Assembly: GCF_947172395.1 (NCBI RefSeq)
Contig: NC_069095.1
Coordinates: 15,102,271-15,166,270 of the forward strand
Reading direction: 5' to 3'
Length of the DNA: 64,000 nucleotides
Origin: Bicyclus anynana
Taxonomy: Eukaryota > Arthropoda > Insecta > Lepidoptera > Nymphalidae
Below the pieces are notes generated by a model. It was given only the letters and a program-made list of their open reading frames with translations. It ran no database searches and was not told the DNA's origin. Each line of letters starts with the position of its first letter. Within the stretch, counting starts at the first letter, position 1. Below, in pieces: positions 42,156 through 52,539 of the stretch. The position numbers and the translations under genes were made by a program.

Positions 42156-43318
42156 GCCCCGCCCTATGAAAGGGTAGGGCAGATGCGCGTGAGTCGGCAA
42201 ATCGTCGAAACTTTTGTTGAAAGCTTGCGATGAGACGGACGATAATGTCTATCGTTTTAATTTAACTTTTATTTCTTTTTTTAAAAGTGAATTAAAAAAA
42301 TGTTATATTGTTATATCAAAACAGAGTGATTATGAAAATGTAAAAGCTCTTAAAGCTGACTTTTGCCTTCAAACAGTGTTACAAATATCATGTAACAGTA
42401 TAACATGATTTTGATCATTATTATGAAACATCAATAAATTCTTCTAGTTGTAGCCGGCTAAACCTAGTATCAGACACCAGAGTTTGTTTGGGCCAAGTTC
42501 TAGCCGGAGCGATCACATAACGACAAGTGATGATGATGATGATGATGATGATGATACTCGATGTGTGCTGTTTAACAACAAACAAATTATAAATGAGTAT
42601 ATAAATCGCTAGTCATTTCACACCTAATAATAATTATAATTAACTTGTTCACAGATTTATGAAAATAAATTCGATTAATAAACTTAAAACAATTAGACAA
42701 TTAGATAAAGTTAATATATTTTGGATGACATTTTATAAACAAACACTACATAATTTGATATGAAAAATTAATTAATTCATTTCTAATTTGTTTGTTTGTA
42801 AACAGTTCGTACACATCGAATAGGGCTGTATTATAGTTTTAATCGACTAAAACTAGGTGTAGCCGTTACTAGTCTAAATAACTTTTATGCTATTTCATTT
42901 CCATTCTTAATCGATGATAAAGGTGAAAATGAAAATACAAAGACGTGTAATAAGAAAAAAATATAGACGCAGTAAACAACATGGAAATAATGAATGCAAT
43001 TTTTCCTCAACATTCCTTTATCGGAATGCATTTTTCCATTTCCTCCCTTTTCTTCTAATTTCATTTCCCATTCAAGCCCCTGTTGTATGCTTCAAATGTT
43101 AATTTCCAAGAGTTTTCCATTTTAGAAAACAATAATTGCTATGAAAATACAGTTGAGTTTTATATTGAAAAATTGCTTTTAGTTTCTACCTGACTGATCT
43201 TGTCTATGGGCTTCATTTTTGACCTTGTACGTTGAAAAGTCCGCAGCTATAGTTTTATGTTTTCGACTTTAATTATTACCATTACTTGACAAATATTTAT
43301 TGTCAAATAAAGCTAAGT
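42156..43318. other. intergenic, one GAT microsatellite
   Basis: Apart from (GAT)n at 42528-42555 nothing is assigned. Confidence 0.4.
42528..42555. repeat. (GAT)n microsatellite
   Basis: About nine TGA/GAT units. Confidence 0.9.
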
Positions 43319-43598
43319 AAGCCGTGATAGCCCAGTGGACATGACCTCTGCCTGCGATTCCGGAGGGTGTGGGTTCGAATCCGGTCCGGGGCATGCACCT
43401 CCAATTTGCAGTTATGTGCATTTTAAGAAATCAAATATCACGTGACTCAAACAGTCAAGGAAAAACATCGTGAGGAAACCTGCATAGCAGAGAGTTTTCT
43501 TAATTCTCTTCGTGTGTAAAGTCTGCCAATCCGCATTGGGCCAGCGTGGTCGGCTATTGGGCTAACCCTCTCATTCTGAGAGGAGACTCGAACTCTCG
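43319..43598 (+). mobile_element. SINE family B, 3' tail replaced
   Basis: Head complete (AGCCGTGATAGCCCAGTGGA). The body ends at GGAGACTCGAACTC, where the usual GAGCCGAATATGG tail is absent and the 103-bp tandem unit begins. Confidence 0.85.
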
Positions 43599-43604
43599 AG
43601 GAAC

Positions 43605-43812
43605 TGATCTGATGGTGGAACTGGAACTTAATTAAACGATGCAACCCCATCGAGTTTGGGCTCGTTTAGTTGATCTTGACGACTACTTTGTTAGAAAATG
43701 GTAAACAGTGTCTGATGGTAGGAGCTGGAAGGTGGCCATAGGAACTTGGTAATTAAATGATGCAAACCCATCGAGTTTGAGCTCATTTGATTCGTCTCAA
43801 CGAGTACTTTCA
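43605..43812 (+). repeat. two tandem ~103-bp units
   Basis: TCTGATGGT at 43608 and 43711 starts each unit; both contain (A/C)CCCATCGAGTTTG(G/A)GCTC and end GA(C/G)TACTTT. I have seen this unit as a dispersed lepidopteran repeat, but the tandem state is local. Confidence 0.75.
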
Positions 43813-44070
43813 TACTAGATGATATACTAGACTTTTTAGTTCATTTTATTAACAAATATTAACATATTCATATAAATATTCATATTCATATAAATATTCA
43901 ATATTAACATGTTCATAAAAAAGGGTTTTAATGGTAGACTTGGTTCAACTAAGTTGCAGTAACTTGGGCTATAGTCGATCCAAACATTTATACTCAATAT
44001 CATATGAATGTAATATTTATATTATTATATTTTATACATCAAATATTATGAACGTGTAAATTATTAGGCA

Positions 44071-44467
44071 CTAGCCGACGCCCGCAACTTCGTCCGCGTG
44101 AAACTCGGTGTAAACTTTCAACTACCCCTATCCCACCCCTACCCTACCCCTTCCCTACCCCTACCCTACCCCTAGCCTACCCCTAGACTACCCCTAGACT
44201 ACCACTAGCCTACCCCTACCCCTACTCTACTCCTACCTACCCCTACCATACTTTTCTTGTTGATTTTTCACACCTTGTGTCCGAAAAACCCAAATATATT
44301 ACCCTATTTATTTCCAAAACAAAATTTAGCCTATGTTACTTGTGGATATTGTAGCTATCGAATGGTGAAAGAATTTTTAAAATCGGTCGAGTAGTTTTTG
44401 AGCCTATTCATTACAATCAAACAAACAAACATACAAACAAAGTTTTCCTCTTTATAATATTAGTTTA
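44071..44467 (+). mobile_element. Lep1-like repeat carrying a CCCTA minisatellite
   Basis: Head CTAGCCGACGCCCGCAACTT and end CTCTTTATAATATTAGTTTA enclose 44125-44260, a run of about 20 CCCTA/CCCCTA/CCTAGA units. Confidence 0.75.
44125..44260. repeat. CCCTA/CCCCTA minisatellite
   Basis: Degenerate 5-6-bp units (CCCTACCCCTA, CCCCTAGACTA). Not the insect telomere repeat (TTAGG), which would read CCTAA. Confidence 0.85.
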
Positions 44468-44667
44468 GACAAAGCTCATTTTGTCGCTACACGGCAAAAC
44501 CTCACCTGCAGTGGGGAGTAAGTACTTTAAGCTCTACTCAGTCATACAGCATGAATGGTTTCAAAGCGACCGCCTAATTGTTTTTGTGATTTTAATTATA
44601 ATTCTTGTTGCATACATTTAACTTTTTAATTCAGGTTATTAAAATTATAAATTAAATAAATAATATA

Positions 44668-45769
44668 TAGGGTAAGTCCAGGATAGATGCCCCACTTTTC
44701 GAAAATGCTAAATAACTCCGAATTTTATAATCTTAGAGCATTGCGTTCTTTGGGAGATATTAAATATATTTCTTAATGTTCTATATTATCTGAATCGTTC
44801 TGATATAGACTGTGTAGATTTTGTGTAAATTGTAATTTTTTGGACCTCTAAAAAATGGGATAGACGCCTACTGTGGCGGATAGATGACTTATCATGAAAT
44901 AACTTCTGAGGATAGGTGCCCTTAGTGGAGATTGGCGACTTAGTTTGAACATTGTAATTGGTTTGTTCTGAAATCAAACAACTATATAATTATATTTTTT
45001 TCAGTAACAATTATGCCAGACAGTAACTACAATGATATGATGCAATACAATACAAAGTATAAGTAATTCAAATTTAAAACAACAGTACACATAGGCTAAC
45101 TTTGAAAATAAGAATTGCTGTTAATGGCAAGACTTCGTCTTAATATTTTAGATGATATTCCTTATATTCTAGAAATCTGATTTACGCCTTTCTCTCCCTT
45201 TTTCATCTCTTCAAACGCTGCTAGCATACTGTCTTCGGTCTAGGTTACAGTACGATGGACAACACCCAGTTTCCTTTTATATTTACGAGGCATTTAGCTC
45301 TCCTGCAACCACACAACACTTATAATAAACAGTCGGGGATAGTTGCCCTTAGGGGCATCTATCCTAATAAAAAACGGGGCAACTATACTTTTTGTAGGGG
45401 ATAGATGCCCTTATCAATAAAAACAAAAGTTGAGTTCCAATTACTATAAAATATATCAGTTTACATAGGCTAATCTTCAATGCAAGTAGACAAATAGAAA
45501 AAAAATTGACATTATAAGCGAGAGAAAAAATACACTGTTGAAAGTATTTACGAATCTTATTCTGGCGCCTTTTGTCGTCTCACCGCGGAACATTTTTACT
45601 CACACAGACGAAGCGCATGCACTCCGGTCGAAATTCCTCCCGACACTAAGGTTTGCAGGGGGAGGACTCGTTACTTACAGTAAAATTTAACTCCTACAGT
45701 GCTCCTAACATAGTGAAATAAAAATCAAGTCATCTATCCCACTGGGGCATCTATCCTGGAATTACCCTA
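44668..45769 (-). mobile_element. pogo-type DNA transposon, internally deleted (1.1 kb)
   Basis: Inverted ends TAGGGTAAGTCCAGGATAGA-TGCCCCA (44668) and TGGGGCA-TCTATCCTGGAATTACCCTA (to 45769), differing at one base, flanked by TA on both sides (44666-44667, 45770-45771). The interior repeats variants of GGATAGATGCCC at least nine times. A degraded transposase start lies on the minus strand (45125-45293). TA target, end structure and N-terminal residues agree on the pogo branch of Tc1/mariner. Confidence 0.8.
45125..45293 (-). pseudogene. pogo transposase N-terminal remnant
   Basis: From ATG at 45293 the minus strand reads MPRKYKRKLGVVHRTVT, stop, then TEDSMLAAFEEMKKG-EKGV, NQISRI, stop, GISSKILRRSL. 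This is the psq/CENP-B-type helix-turn-helix at the start of pogo and Tigger transposases (typical order: basic start, W-T/S-E-E, helix, YGIP-x-x-TLxxR). Two in-frame stops, and the catalytic DDD domain is missing from the element, so it is dead. Confidence 0.7.
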
Positions 45770-45817
45770 TAAAAAACTGTCTACGTTTTCTGTCAAAATA
45801 ACTGTAATTCTCAAGTG

Positions 45818-46060
45818 TTTTAAATGTTTGTATGTCTGTCTGTTTATCCGGGCTAATCTCTGAAACTGTTTTTAATTGAAACTTGTTCGGGGAAACAATT
45901 TTAACAAGACTCATTGGAAGGTGAGGAACATATAGCCTACATATATCTCGGAAAATTTTATGGGTTCCGCAAGGTTTGAGAAAAACTAAATGGTTTCATT
46001 CAATTTGGAATTACTATCCGAAGTAGACCGAATCGACACGGGCGTCTACCCACCACAGGG
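45818..46060 (-). mobile_element. decayed Lep1/E-type repeat
   Basis: GGGCTAATCTCTGAAACTGT, ATATAGCCTACATATATCTC and GGGTTCCGCAAGGTTTGAGA preserve the inverse layout of these repeats. The head is degraded. Confidence 0.45.
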
Positions 46061-46103
46061 CTTGACTGTTTATAGGAGAGGGAACGGTTAGGTTCTCTTA
46101 AAA

Positions 46104-46368
46104 GTCGCCATAGCCCAGTGGATATGACCTCTGCCTTGGATTCGGAGTGTGTAGGTTTGAATCCGGTCCGGGGTATGCACCTTCAACTTTTTAATAATAT
46201 CCATTTTAAGAAATTAAACATCACGTGTCTCGAACGGTGAAGGAAAAACAACGTGAGAAAACCTGCATGCTTAAGAATTTTCTTAATTATCTACATGTGT
46301 GATGTCTGCCAATCCCTAACCCTTCTCATTCTGAGAAGTGACTCGCGCTCAATAGCGAGCGAATATTT
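46104..46368 (+). mobile_element. SINE family B, nearly complete
   Basis: Head GTCGCCATAGCCCAGTGGAT; lacks about 30 bp (CGCATTGGGCCAGCG region) near 46312; ends GCTCAATAGCGAGCGAATAT, where an inverted copy begins. Confidence 0.82.
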
Positions 46369-46476
46369 AATTTCTTGAAATACACATAATTGTAAAAGTT
46401 GCATGCCCCGGATCGGATTCGAACCTACGTCCTCCGAACCGAAGGTAGAGGTCATATCCGCTGTGCTATGACGATT
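46364..46476 (-). mobile_element. SINE family B, 5' half, inverted
   Basis: Runs from ATATTTAATTTCTTGAAATA to the inverse head ATCCGCTGTGCTATGACGAT, abutting the previous copy in opposite orientation. Confidence 0.82.
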
Positions 46477-46982
46477 TACAGCACACAGCAATGCTCTTGC
46501 CTCACCCTAATAATGGAGATCGTAAAAAACATGGCAACTCAAATAATAGTGACGTTTAACACCTCTCCCAATAGTGTACAATTACAAACTGTTACCGACA
46601 TTGTAACGTGAATGGCTCTCGAGTTACACATTCATATGTGACTAGTTGTAATTTCTTTGTAATTCATTGTAATCGCCACTTTATTGCCGTTTAAGCGATT
46701 ACAGATACGCGATTTTTATCGCCATAATTATAGACCGCTTTTTGTAAGTAACAAATTACAAAGTACGGCGGCTTCTTGAAAGGGGGATTGGCTCGCCGTT
46801 TATGATTTCATAATAGAGTGCTTACGTATATTATTGTCGTGAATTAAACATTAACTTCGTAGTGGAAACCCGACAGTGTTCACGTGGTCACTTAAAATAG
46901 GTATCGAAAGCATGGATGTTTAAGTAACAATAAGAAAATCATTTTAGAATTTAAACTATCGTGAGTGTTATTCATATTAATT

Positions 46983-47080
46983 GATTAGAGCTAAGGGCCC
47001 CGTATGGGTTCGAAACTAGTCGGGCATACTCCGACGTAATATCACGTGAGTTTTAGCCGTGTTTCATAATCAATTAATAA
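46983..47080 (+). repeat. interspersed repeat G, copy 1
   Basis: CTAAGGGCCCCGTATGGGTT, CGGGCATACTCCGACGTAAT and ATCACGTGAGTTTTAGCCGT; second copy at 52344-52430. Confidence 0.75.
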
Positions 47081-47103
47081 GAAAATCAATTGGCATTTAT
47101 TTT

Positions 47104-47409
47104 GACGGACTCCGAAGCGCAGTGGGATGCGCAGTAGATATATAAGACGGAGGTCCTGGGTTCGATTCCAGGTTAGGCTGATTGAGGTTTTCTTAATTGG
47201 TCCAGGTCTGGTCTGGTGGGAGGGTTCGGCCGAGGCTAGTTACCATCCTATCGACAAAGACGTACCGCCAAACGATTTAGCGTTCCAGTACGAAGTCGTG
47301 TAGAAACCGGAAGGAGTTAAGTTAGCCCGCTTCCATCTTAGATTGCATCATCACTTACCATCAGGTGAGATTGTAGTCAAGGGTAAACTTGTAGAGAAAA
47401 AAAAATAAC
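47104..47409 (+). mobile_element. SINE family A, full length
   Basis: GACGGACTCCGAAGCGCAGT head, GGGTTCGATTCCAGG B box, A9 tail at 47397-47406. Lacks the GATTTTCATCCTCCTCCTAA block near 47316. Confidence 0.9.
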
Positions 47410-47997
47410 ACACAGTGAAGCTATTACCAAGCAAGTATCATAATAACAACAACATTACAGCATAATACAAACTCTGTATCATAATACAAATTGGACTATT
47501 AAGTAAATAGTGAACAATTTAAAAAGCTATTCCGGTGGCAATCGCTGTATGACCACTGGGATTAGCAATTCCCTCTTCTATGATGGTCTATAATACAGAC
47601 TATCTTTCTAACTAGTCGCTTGTTTTATTGTGTTATTCCACTGACTGCATTATTGAATCAGGCGTGATTGCGGTCAAGTGATAACCTATATTCTAAAAAA
47701 AATCCGTATTTCCATATATGCGCCTTTCTCATAAGCCAAAGGTTTCTAAGGAAGGAGGGCAATTAAATAAAATCACTAGTCTTTAGAGCTAAAGTTACGC
47801 TAAACAAGATAAAATCGCTACTTCTATCTGTTATCTATACTCTCACAAGAACCCGGGTTCGAGTCCTGGGTTATACAATATTAATCTTTTATTTCATCCA
47901 ATAAATTCTCAGCCAGTAGTAGGAAAGTTGGTGATGTCCCTCCCGAGTCACGGAAGGCACATAAAGCTTGGTTAAGAGGTCTTGACTTGTATGCGAC
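47410..47997. other. intergenic, nothing recognised
   Basis: Only a SINE-like GGGTTCGAGTCCTGGG word at 47854. Confidence 0.4.
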
Positions 47998-48199
47998 TTG
48001 CTGACATAGCTCGGTTTTACCCATGTGGTTTCCGTTCCCGTAAGAATACGGGCAAAATATATAGCCTATAGGCCTATAGTCTTTGTCGATAAATGGGCAA
48101 TCTAACACTGAAAGAATTTTTCAAATTGGACCAGTAGTTCCTGAGATTAGCGCGTTCAAGCAAACAAACAAACTCTTCAGCTATATAATATTAGTATAC
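47998..48199 (+). mobile_element. E-type interspersed repeat, complete
   Basis: GGTTTTACCCATGTGGTTTC head region, GGGCAATCTAACACTGAAAG, CAGTAGTTCCTGAGATTAGC and the end TATATAATATTAGTATAC. Reference copy of family E in this window. Confidence 0.78.
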
Positions 48200-48842
48200 A
48201 TATAACATTAACATTTGATAATGACAGTTACAAAATATTCGCCAACCTGCGAAGCAGTGTGGTGTGTCTAGACTCCATATCCCGTCATCATATATCATGT
48301 AATAGAACGTTAAAATTAGCTGACAGTCTTAACATTTTTAGTATTTACTGACTGGCTAATGTAATCAATATTGTCTACATTCATATATGTATTTGCTCTT
48401 ATATAATGTTCTTTGCTCAGAACTTTCTAAGTGAAACGGCGAATAATAGCGTCCGGATAAGTTAAGGGGCTCAAGGGAAAACAACACGTCTTTATAAAAT
48501 ACTTATAGACCCACTCTATTTACCTGATTTCTTTGAAAACAATGAATAATTGTATTGTAAAATAGTTTTTGATGATAAACTGCTTGATTCTTCATCTGTT
48601 CAGTAGTTGTTCTTCGGTTGAGGATAGCGAGGTCCTGGTTTCCAGTCGTGGGTCGGGCTACCAAATTTTAAGCTTTATTTCCTTCATCAATAACTTCGAC
48701 GGCATTTTTCGACCAAAATTTACTGTGATAGGCGGACAGATGGACACGCGAGAGGTCTTATAAGGTTTTCGTTTTTTTTTTCGTACATACCTTCGGGTCC
48801 CTAATAGGGGGGGGGGGGGGCATAGTTTAACGATCAATAAAG
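48200..48842. other. intergenic with G14 tract
   Basis: A run of 14 G lies at 48807-48820. A SINE-like AGGTCCTGGTTTCCAGTCGT scrap lies at 48631. No gene. Confidence 0.45.
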
Positions 48843-49023
48843 GTCCCAAGATCCTGACTCCGCTCCGGAAAGAACAGTGTTGGTCGACCCACCACAGGGT
48901 AGACTGACGATATCAAGCACACTGCTGGGAACTGCTGGGTGCAGGTGGCTCATGACATGCTTAGAAGTATTTACAAATGGTCCAACGGCAGAAGATCAGC
49001 TAAAAATAGTAATTGTGATGATG
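48843..49023 (+). mobile_element. RTE-type LINE 3' end, diverged
   Basis: TCCCAAGATCCTGACTCCGC, AGTGTTGGTCGACCCACCAC and a TGATGATGAT end. Confidence 0.75.
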
Positions 49024-49398
49024 ATTTTGGTTGAAATATCAACCCTACTTCTACAAAAAAGCCACTTTAATTTCCATTTTCATTAACCGTGTTATTGGTA
49101 AATACACGAGCAATACAGCCTTAAGCAGGATTTCTTTCCTATAATGTCATTACTTAGCAAAGGATTGTGGGCGACATAATCCCTGGGCACAGATGCAATC
49201 TCTGGCACTCAAGTGAGATTACTTAAGGAAAAATGGGAAAATAGCTTTTCGCAGACTACTCTCATCAGTCTGAGGAGAAAACTGTATTTCGAAAAGTAAT
49301 CCTCCGGCCGTCATCGCGGGATTTGTCAGCTCTGGATGTCTGCGTAACCAAAATAAAAGTTATTAAAACAAATATACAACATAATGTATTATATTATC

Positions 49399-49581
49399 AC
49401 TAGCGGACGCTCGCGACTTCGTCCGCGTAGAATTCAGTTTTTCACAAATCCCGCGGGAACTATGAATTGGTTCGGGATAAAAAGTAGTATATGTGTTTAT
49501 CCAGGCTGTATTCTATATCTATTTCAAATTTGATTTAATTTAGTTCAGTAGACGCGGCGTGAAAGGGTAACAAACACTCAT
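49399..49581 (+). mobile_element. Lep1-like repeat, first of three in tandem
   Basis: Head CTAGCGGACGCTCGCGACTT. The 3' end is cut at AACAAACACTCATAC, where the second copy starts. Confidence 0.78.
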
Positions 49582-49773
49582 ACTATCAAAATCATCAGGC
49601 TTTTGCAAAGCTCGGGAAACCATGGATTTTTTGGGACAAAGAGTAGCCTATGTGTTAATCCAGAGTAAAATCTATTTCCATTCCAAACTTCAGCTAAAAC
49701 GGTTCAGTAATTGCAGCGTTAAAGAGTAACAATCATCTAAACATACAAACTTTCGTTTTTATAATATTAGTAG
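49582..49773 (+). mobile_element. Lep1-like repeat, second of three
   Basis: Head truncated (starts at CTCGGGAAACCATGGATTTT region), end CTTTCGTTTTTATAATATTA. Confidence 0.78.
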
Positions 49774-49961
49774 GGCTAGAAGACGCCCGCGACTTCATCC
49801 GCGTGGAATTCAGTTTTTTACAGATTCCGCGGGAACCATTAATTTTTCCGAAATGAAAAGTAGCCTTTGTGTTAATTCAGAGGAAAATCTATTTCCATTC
49901 CAAATATCACCCAAATCACTTCAAATCCAAATCTTTCGTGTTTATAATATTAGTAAGATTA
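49774..49961 (+). mobile_element. Lep1-like repeat, third of three
   Basis: Head CTAGAAGACGCCCGCGACTT. Short internal deletion between AAATCACTTCA and AATCTTTCGTGTT. Confidence 0.78.
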
Positions 49962-50633
49962 TTATCAGCCAACTTTAAAGGCCCACTAAAGTACCATACC
50001 TACCTCCTTATAAAAAGTGTAGCTTAAACCCACCAAGCTACTCCAATGCAGGGAAGCAGGCTTAGGGCCATAATGTTCTGATGTATGTGGTGAGTTCAGT
50101 GTGATTAGCATAGAATTATAGATGTTTCTGTGTAGGTGTTGTACCTATTAGGGTATTTCCCTCACGCCATAACTTGAAAACGACTCACCCGATTTTATTT
50201 ATGTACCTATGTTTTTTTTTTATTTTGTAGAAGATTATTTTTAAATTGGAAATTTTCAGAAAAATATCATGTTTCTTATTCAACTTAACGGCTGAACGGA
50301 TCTTAAGGAAATTCAGAACATAGAAAGATGTACTTACTTTTTATCTCGATATTTCCACAAGAATAGAAAAACACCCTTTTCATAAAAGAAAAATCTATTA
50401 AATATCGTTTCTTTTTAAATTTTTCGGAAATGAGTTAAAAATATACGTAAGCTAAACCATCGACACAAACGAAATGTAGCGAAATGATTTTGATATTTCT
50501 CCCGTGAGTGGCGCGGGCGGGGCGGTGTTACAAACAGAAAGATTGGGTGTTTTGTGTATTTCGGCTCTTTGTTCCGCCAGGTGCGTGTCACGAGTCGGCG
50601 CAAAAAGTATTAAAGTACAAAAGAACTGTTTTA
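49962..50633. other. intergenic, nothing recognised
   Basis: Contains TGGCGCGGGCGGGGCGG at 50510, a GC-rich spot without a gene. Confidence 0.4.
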
Positions 50634-50708
50634 TGCGCGCTCTACACTCGCGCACCATTCGCTATGAATTTACGCCGTGATTCGCGTCTTGTACTCAAAG
50701 CTTTAAAC

Positions 50709-50860
50709 TTTCAATAGCTCAACGGTAAGAGCGGTTGGACTCATCACCGAGGGGTGGTGGTTCAATCCTCACGCCGTTGGTCTATTGTCGTACGCACTCC
50801 TAGCACAATCTTTCCCGACTACTTGGAGGAGAATGAGAATATTGGTCATATTATAAAAAT
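50709..50860 (+). mobile_element. tRNA-headed SINE, fifth type
   Basis: AATAGCTCAACGGTAAGAGC (A box), ATCACCGAGGGGTGGTGGTT then CAATCCTCACGC (B box), GTACGCACTCCTAGCACAAT body and GAATGAGAATATTGGTCATA end. Part of the head recurs at 17070-17110. Confidence 0.6.
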
Positions 50861-50902
50861 TGTGGCAAATATTCTTTTTTTTTTTTAAAAAAAAGGTGCA
50901 TA

Positions 50903-51047
50903 GTTTGTTTGGTTGATTGAACGCGCTAATCTCAGGAACTACTGGTCCTATTTAAAAAATTCTTTCAGTGTTAGCCATATATATTATCTCCGTATTCCTA
51001 CTGGAACGGAAACCACGCGGGTGAAACCGCGCGGCGTCAGCTAGTTA
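50903..51047 (-). mobile_element. E-type interspersed repeat
   Basis: Minus-strand copy from GTTTGGTTGATTGAACGCGC to the inverse head CGCGCGGCGTCAGCTAGTTA. Confidence 0.75.
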
Positions 51048-51382
51048 TTGATAAATTGTAGACGCGTCATTTGGTACATTACCAACTCTAACCAACTTAG
51101 ACTTGCTTGACAAATGGTTCTCCTAGATGATTTTTAACTACTTCAAAAAAAAAGCTGCTGCACTGCTACGAGCATAGATCACAGATTCACGTAACGCATA
51201 TTTTACTTCCGTGGCGTGAATGGCTTCAAAAGGGGTGTAGACAATTTCGCGCATTCGCGTTTGCAATTCGCATCTTTTTTTCGACAAAAACGCTTTGTTC
51301 TAGGCGCAAGAACGCGAATGCCGTTACATTATAATTAAAATACTTTATAACTTGTTCATCTCTACTCATCATAATATATGTT

Positions 51383-51700
51383 TTTGACGGCCTCCGTGGC
51401 GCTGTGGTATGCGCGGTGGATTCACAAGAGGGAGGTCCTGGGTTCGATCCCCGGCTGGGCCGATTGAGGTTTTCTTAAATGGTCAAGGTGTGGCTGGTGA
51501 GAAACTTCGGCCGTGGCTAATTACCACCTAACCGACAAAGACGTGCCGCCAAGCGATTTCGCGTTCCGGTACGATGTCGTGTAGAAACCGAAAGGAGTGT
51601 GGATTTCATCCTACTCCTAACAAGTTAGCCCGCTTTCATCTTAGATTGCATTAGGTGAGATTTTAGTCAAGGGCTAACTTGTAGAGAATAAAAAAAAATT
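51383..51700 (+). mobile_element. SINE family A, full length
   Basis: GACGGCCTCCGTGGCGCTGT head, GGGTTCGATCCCCGGC B box, complete body lacking only a few bases of the CATCATCACTTACC block, A8 tail at 51690. Best family A reference. Confidence 0.92.
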
Positions 51701-51937
51701 ATAATAATTACAGTCAAAACAAATTATACTGCGAAACTTAGCGAATAGAAATGCGATTTGTTCAATCGCGAGTGTAGAGGGCACATTAGAGGTTTTATCA
51801 ACCGTATCAGCAAAAAAAAAAGGTGGTTATAGATTTTTATATAAAAAAAGAATATTTGCCATTTCTTTTAGATATTCCCCTTTGACGTCCCACTAAGCTT
51901 TTGCTACGAGTGCGCTATTGAGCCTCCTAGAAATTGG

Positions 51938-51995
51938 ATCCAGGACCTCTCTGTCGAGAACCACGGCACTACCAACTACTCCAGAGGTCGTCAAA
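51938..51995 (-). mobile_element. SINE head fragment
   Basis: ATCCAGGACCTCTCTGTCGA through AGAGGTCGTCAAAAT is an inverted tRNA-like head of the family A kind with a degraded B box. Confidence 0.45.
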
Positions 51996-52015
51996 ATTAA
52001 TCATTCAACTCTCAC

Positions 52016-52113
52016 TGAACTGAAAAGTTGGAGGTGCATGCCCCGAACCGGATTCGAACTCACACCATCCGGAATTGGAGGCAGAAGTCATATCCACTGG
52101 GCTATCACGACGG
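52016..52113 (-). mobile_element. SINE family B, head half
   Basis: GAAAAGTTGGAGGTGCATGC, CCGGATTCGAACTCACACCA (B box inverse) and CACTGGGCTATCACGAC. Confidence 0.8.
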
Positions 52114-52343
52114 TATATTTAGCTCGATAAAATTAAGACGAATCAGGCTGGAACAAGAAACGCCCCAACAATACAAGTATGTCTTTGAATACGAACATGA
52201 TTTCAGCGCAGAGAATAGACATAGACAATATTTTAGAATTTAAGCAGTCGTTTTAAATTATTAGACATACATATTAAATTATTATAAAACACGGCTCACG
52301 CCGTCGGTGCAGCTCGAGCCGCGTCGCACGAACCAGCTCATGA

Positions 52344-52430
52344 CTAAGGGCCCCGTATAGATTTGAAACTAATCAGGCATAATCCGACGTTGCATCACGT
52401 GAGTTTTAGCTGTGTTTCATAATAAAACTA
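52344..52430 (+). repeat. interspersed repeat G, copy 2
   Basis: CTAAGGGCCCCGTATAGATT and CATCACGTGAGTTTTAGCTG; pairs with 46983-47080. Confidence 0.75.
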
Positions 52431-52539
52431 ATATGAATAAAACTCACAATAGGTTTAAATTCTAAAATTATAGCAGCCTAAAGTCTGCAGTTGTTTAAGC
52501 GATCGAGCGAGCGATTTTAGTAGTTTAGTCTGTGGTTTA

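Larger units (their letters stand above)
50634..51785. mobile_element. possible TIR element hosting nested insertions
   Basis: TGCGCGCTCTACACTCGCG at 50634-50652 faces CGCGAGTGTAGAGGGCACA at 51767-51785 (17 of 19 bases pair). Inside lie a SINE (50709-50860), an E-type repeat (50903-51047), and a SINE A (51383-51700), plus CGCGAATGC-like words near 51250 and 51310. No target duplication could be fixed, so this is a hypothesis. Confidence 0.35.

Noticed and set aside
44125..44260. CCCTA run as an interstitial telomere
   Set aside because: Insect telomeres are TTAGG/CCTAA; the unit here differs, is degenerate and lies inside a Lep1-like repeat.
48807..48820. G14 tract as a quadruplex element
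   Set aside because: A single homopolymer run in an unremarkable setting; more likely slippage or an assembly effect.
50709..50781. Possible genuine tRNA gene
   Set aside because: A and B boxes are present, but no 7-bp acceptor stem could be formed and part of the head recurs at 17070; it fits a SINE head.
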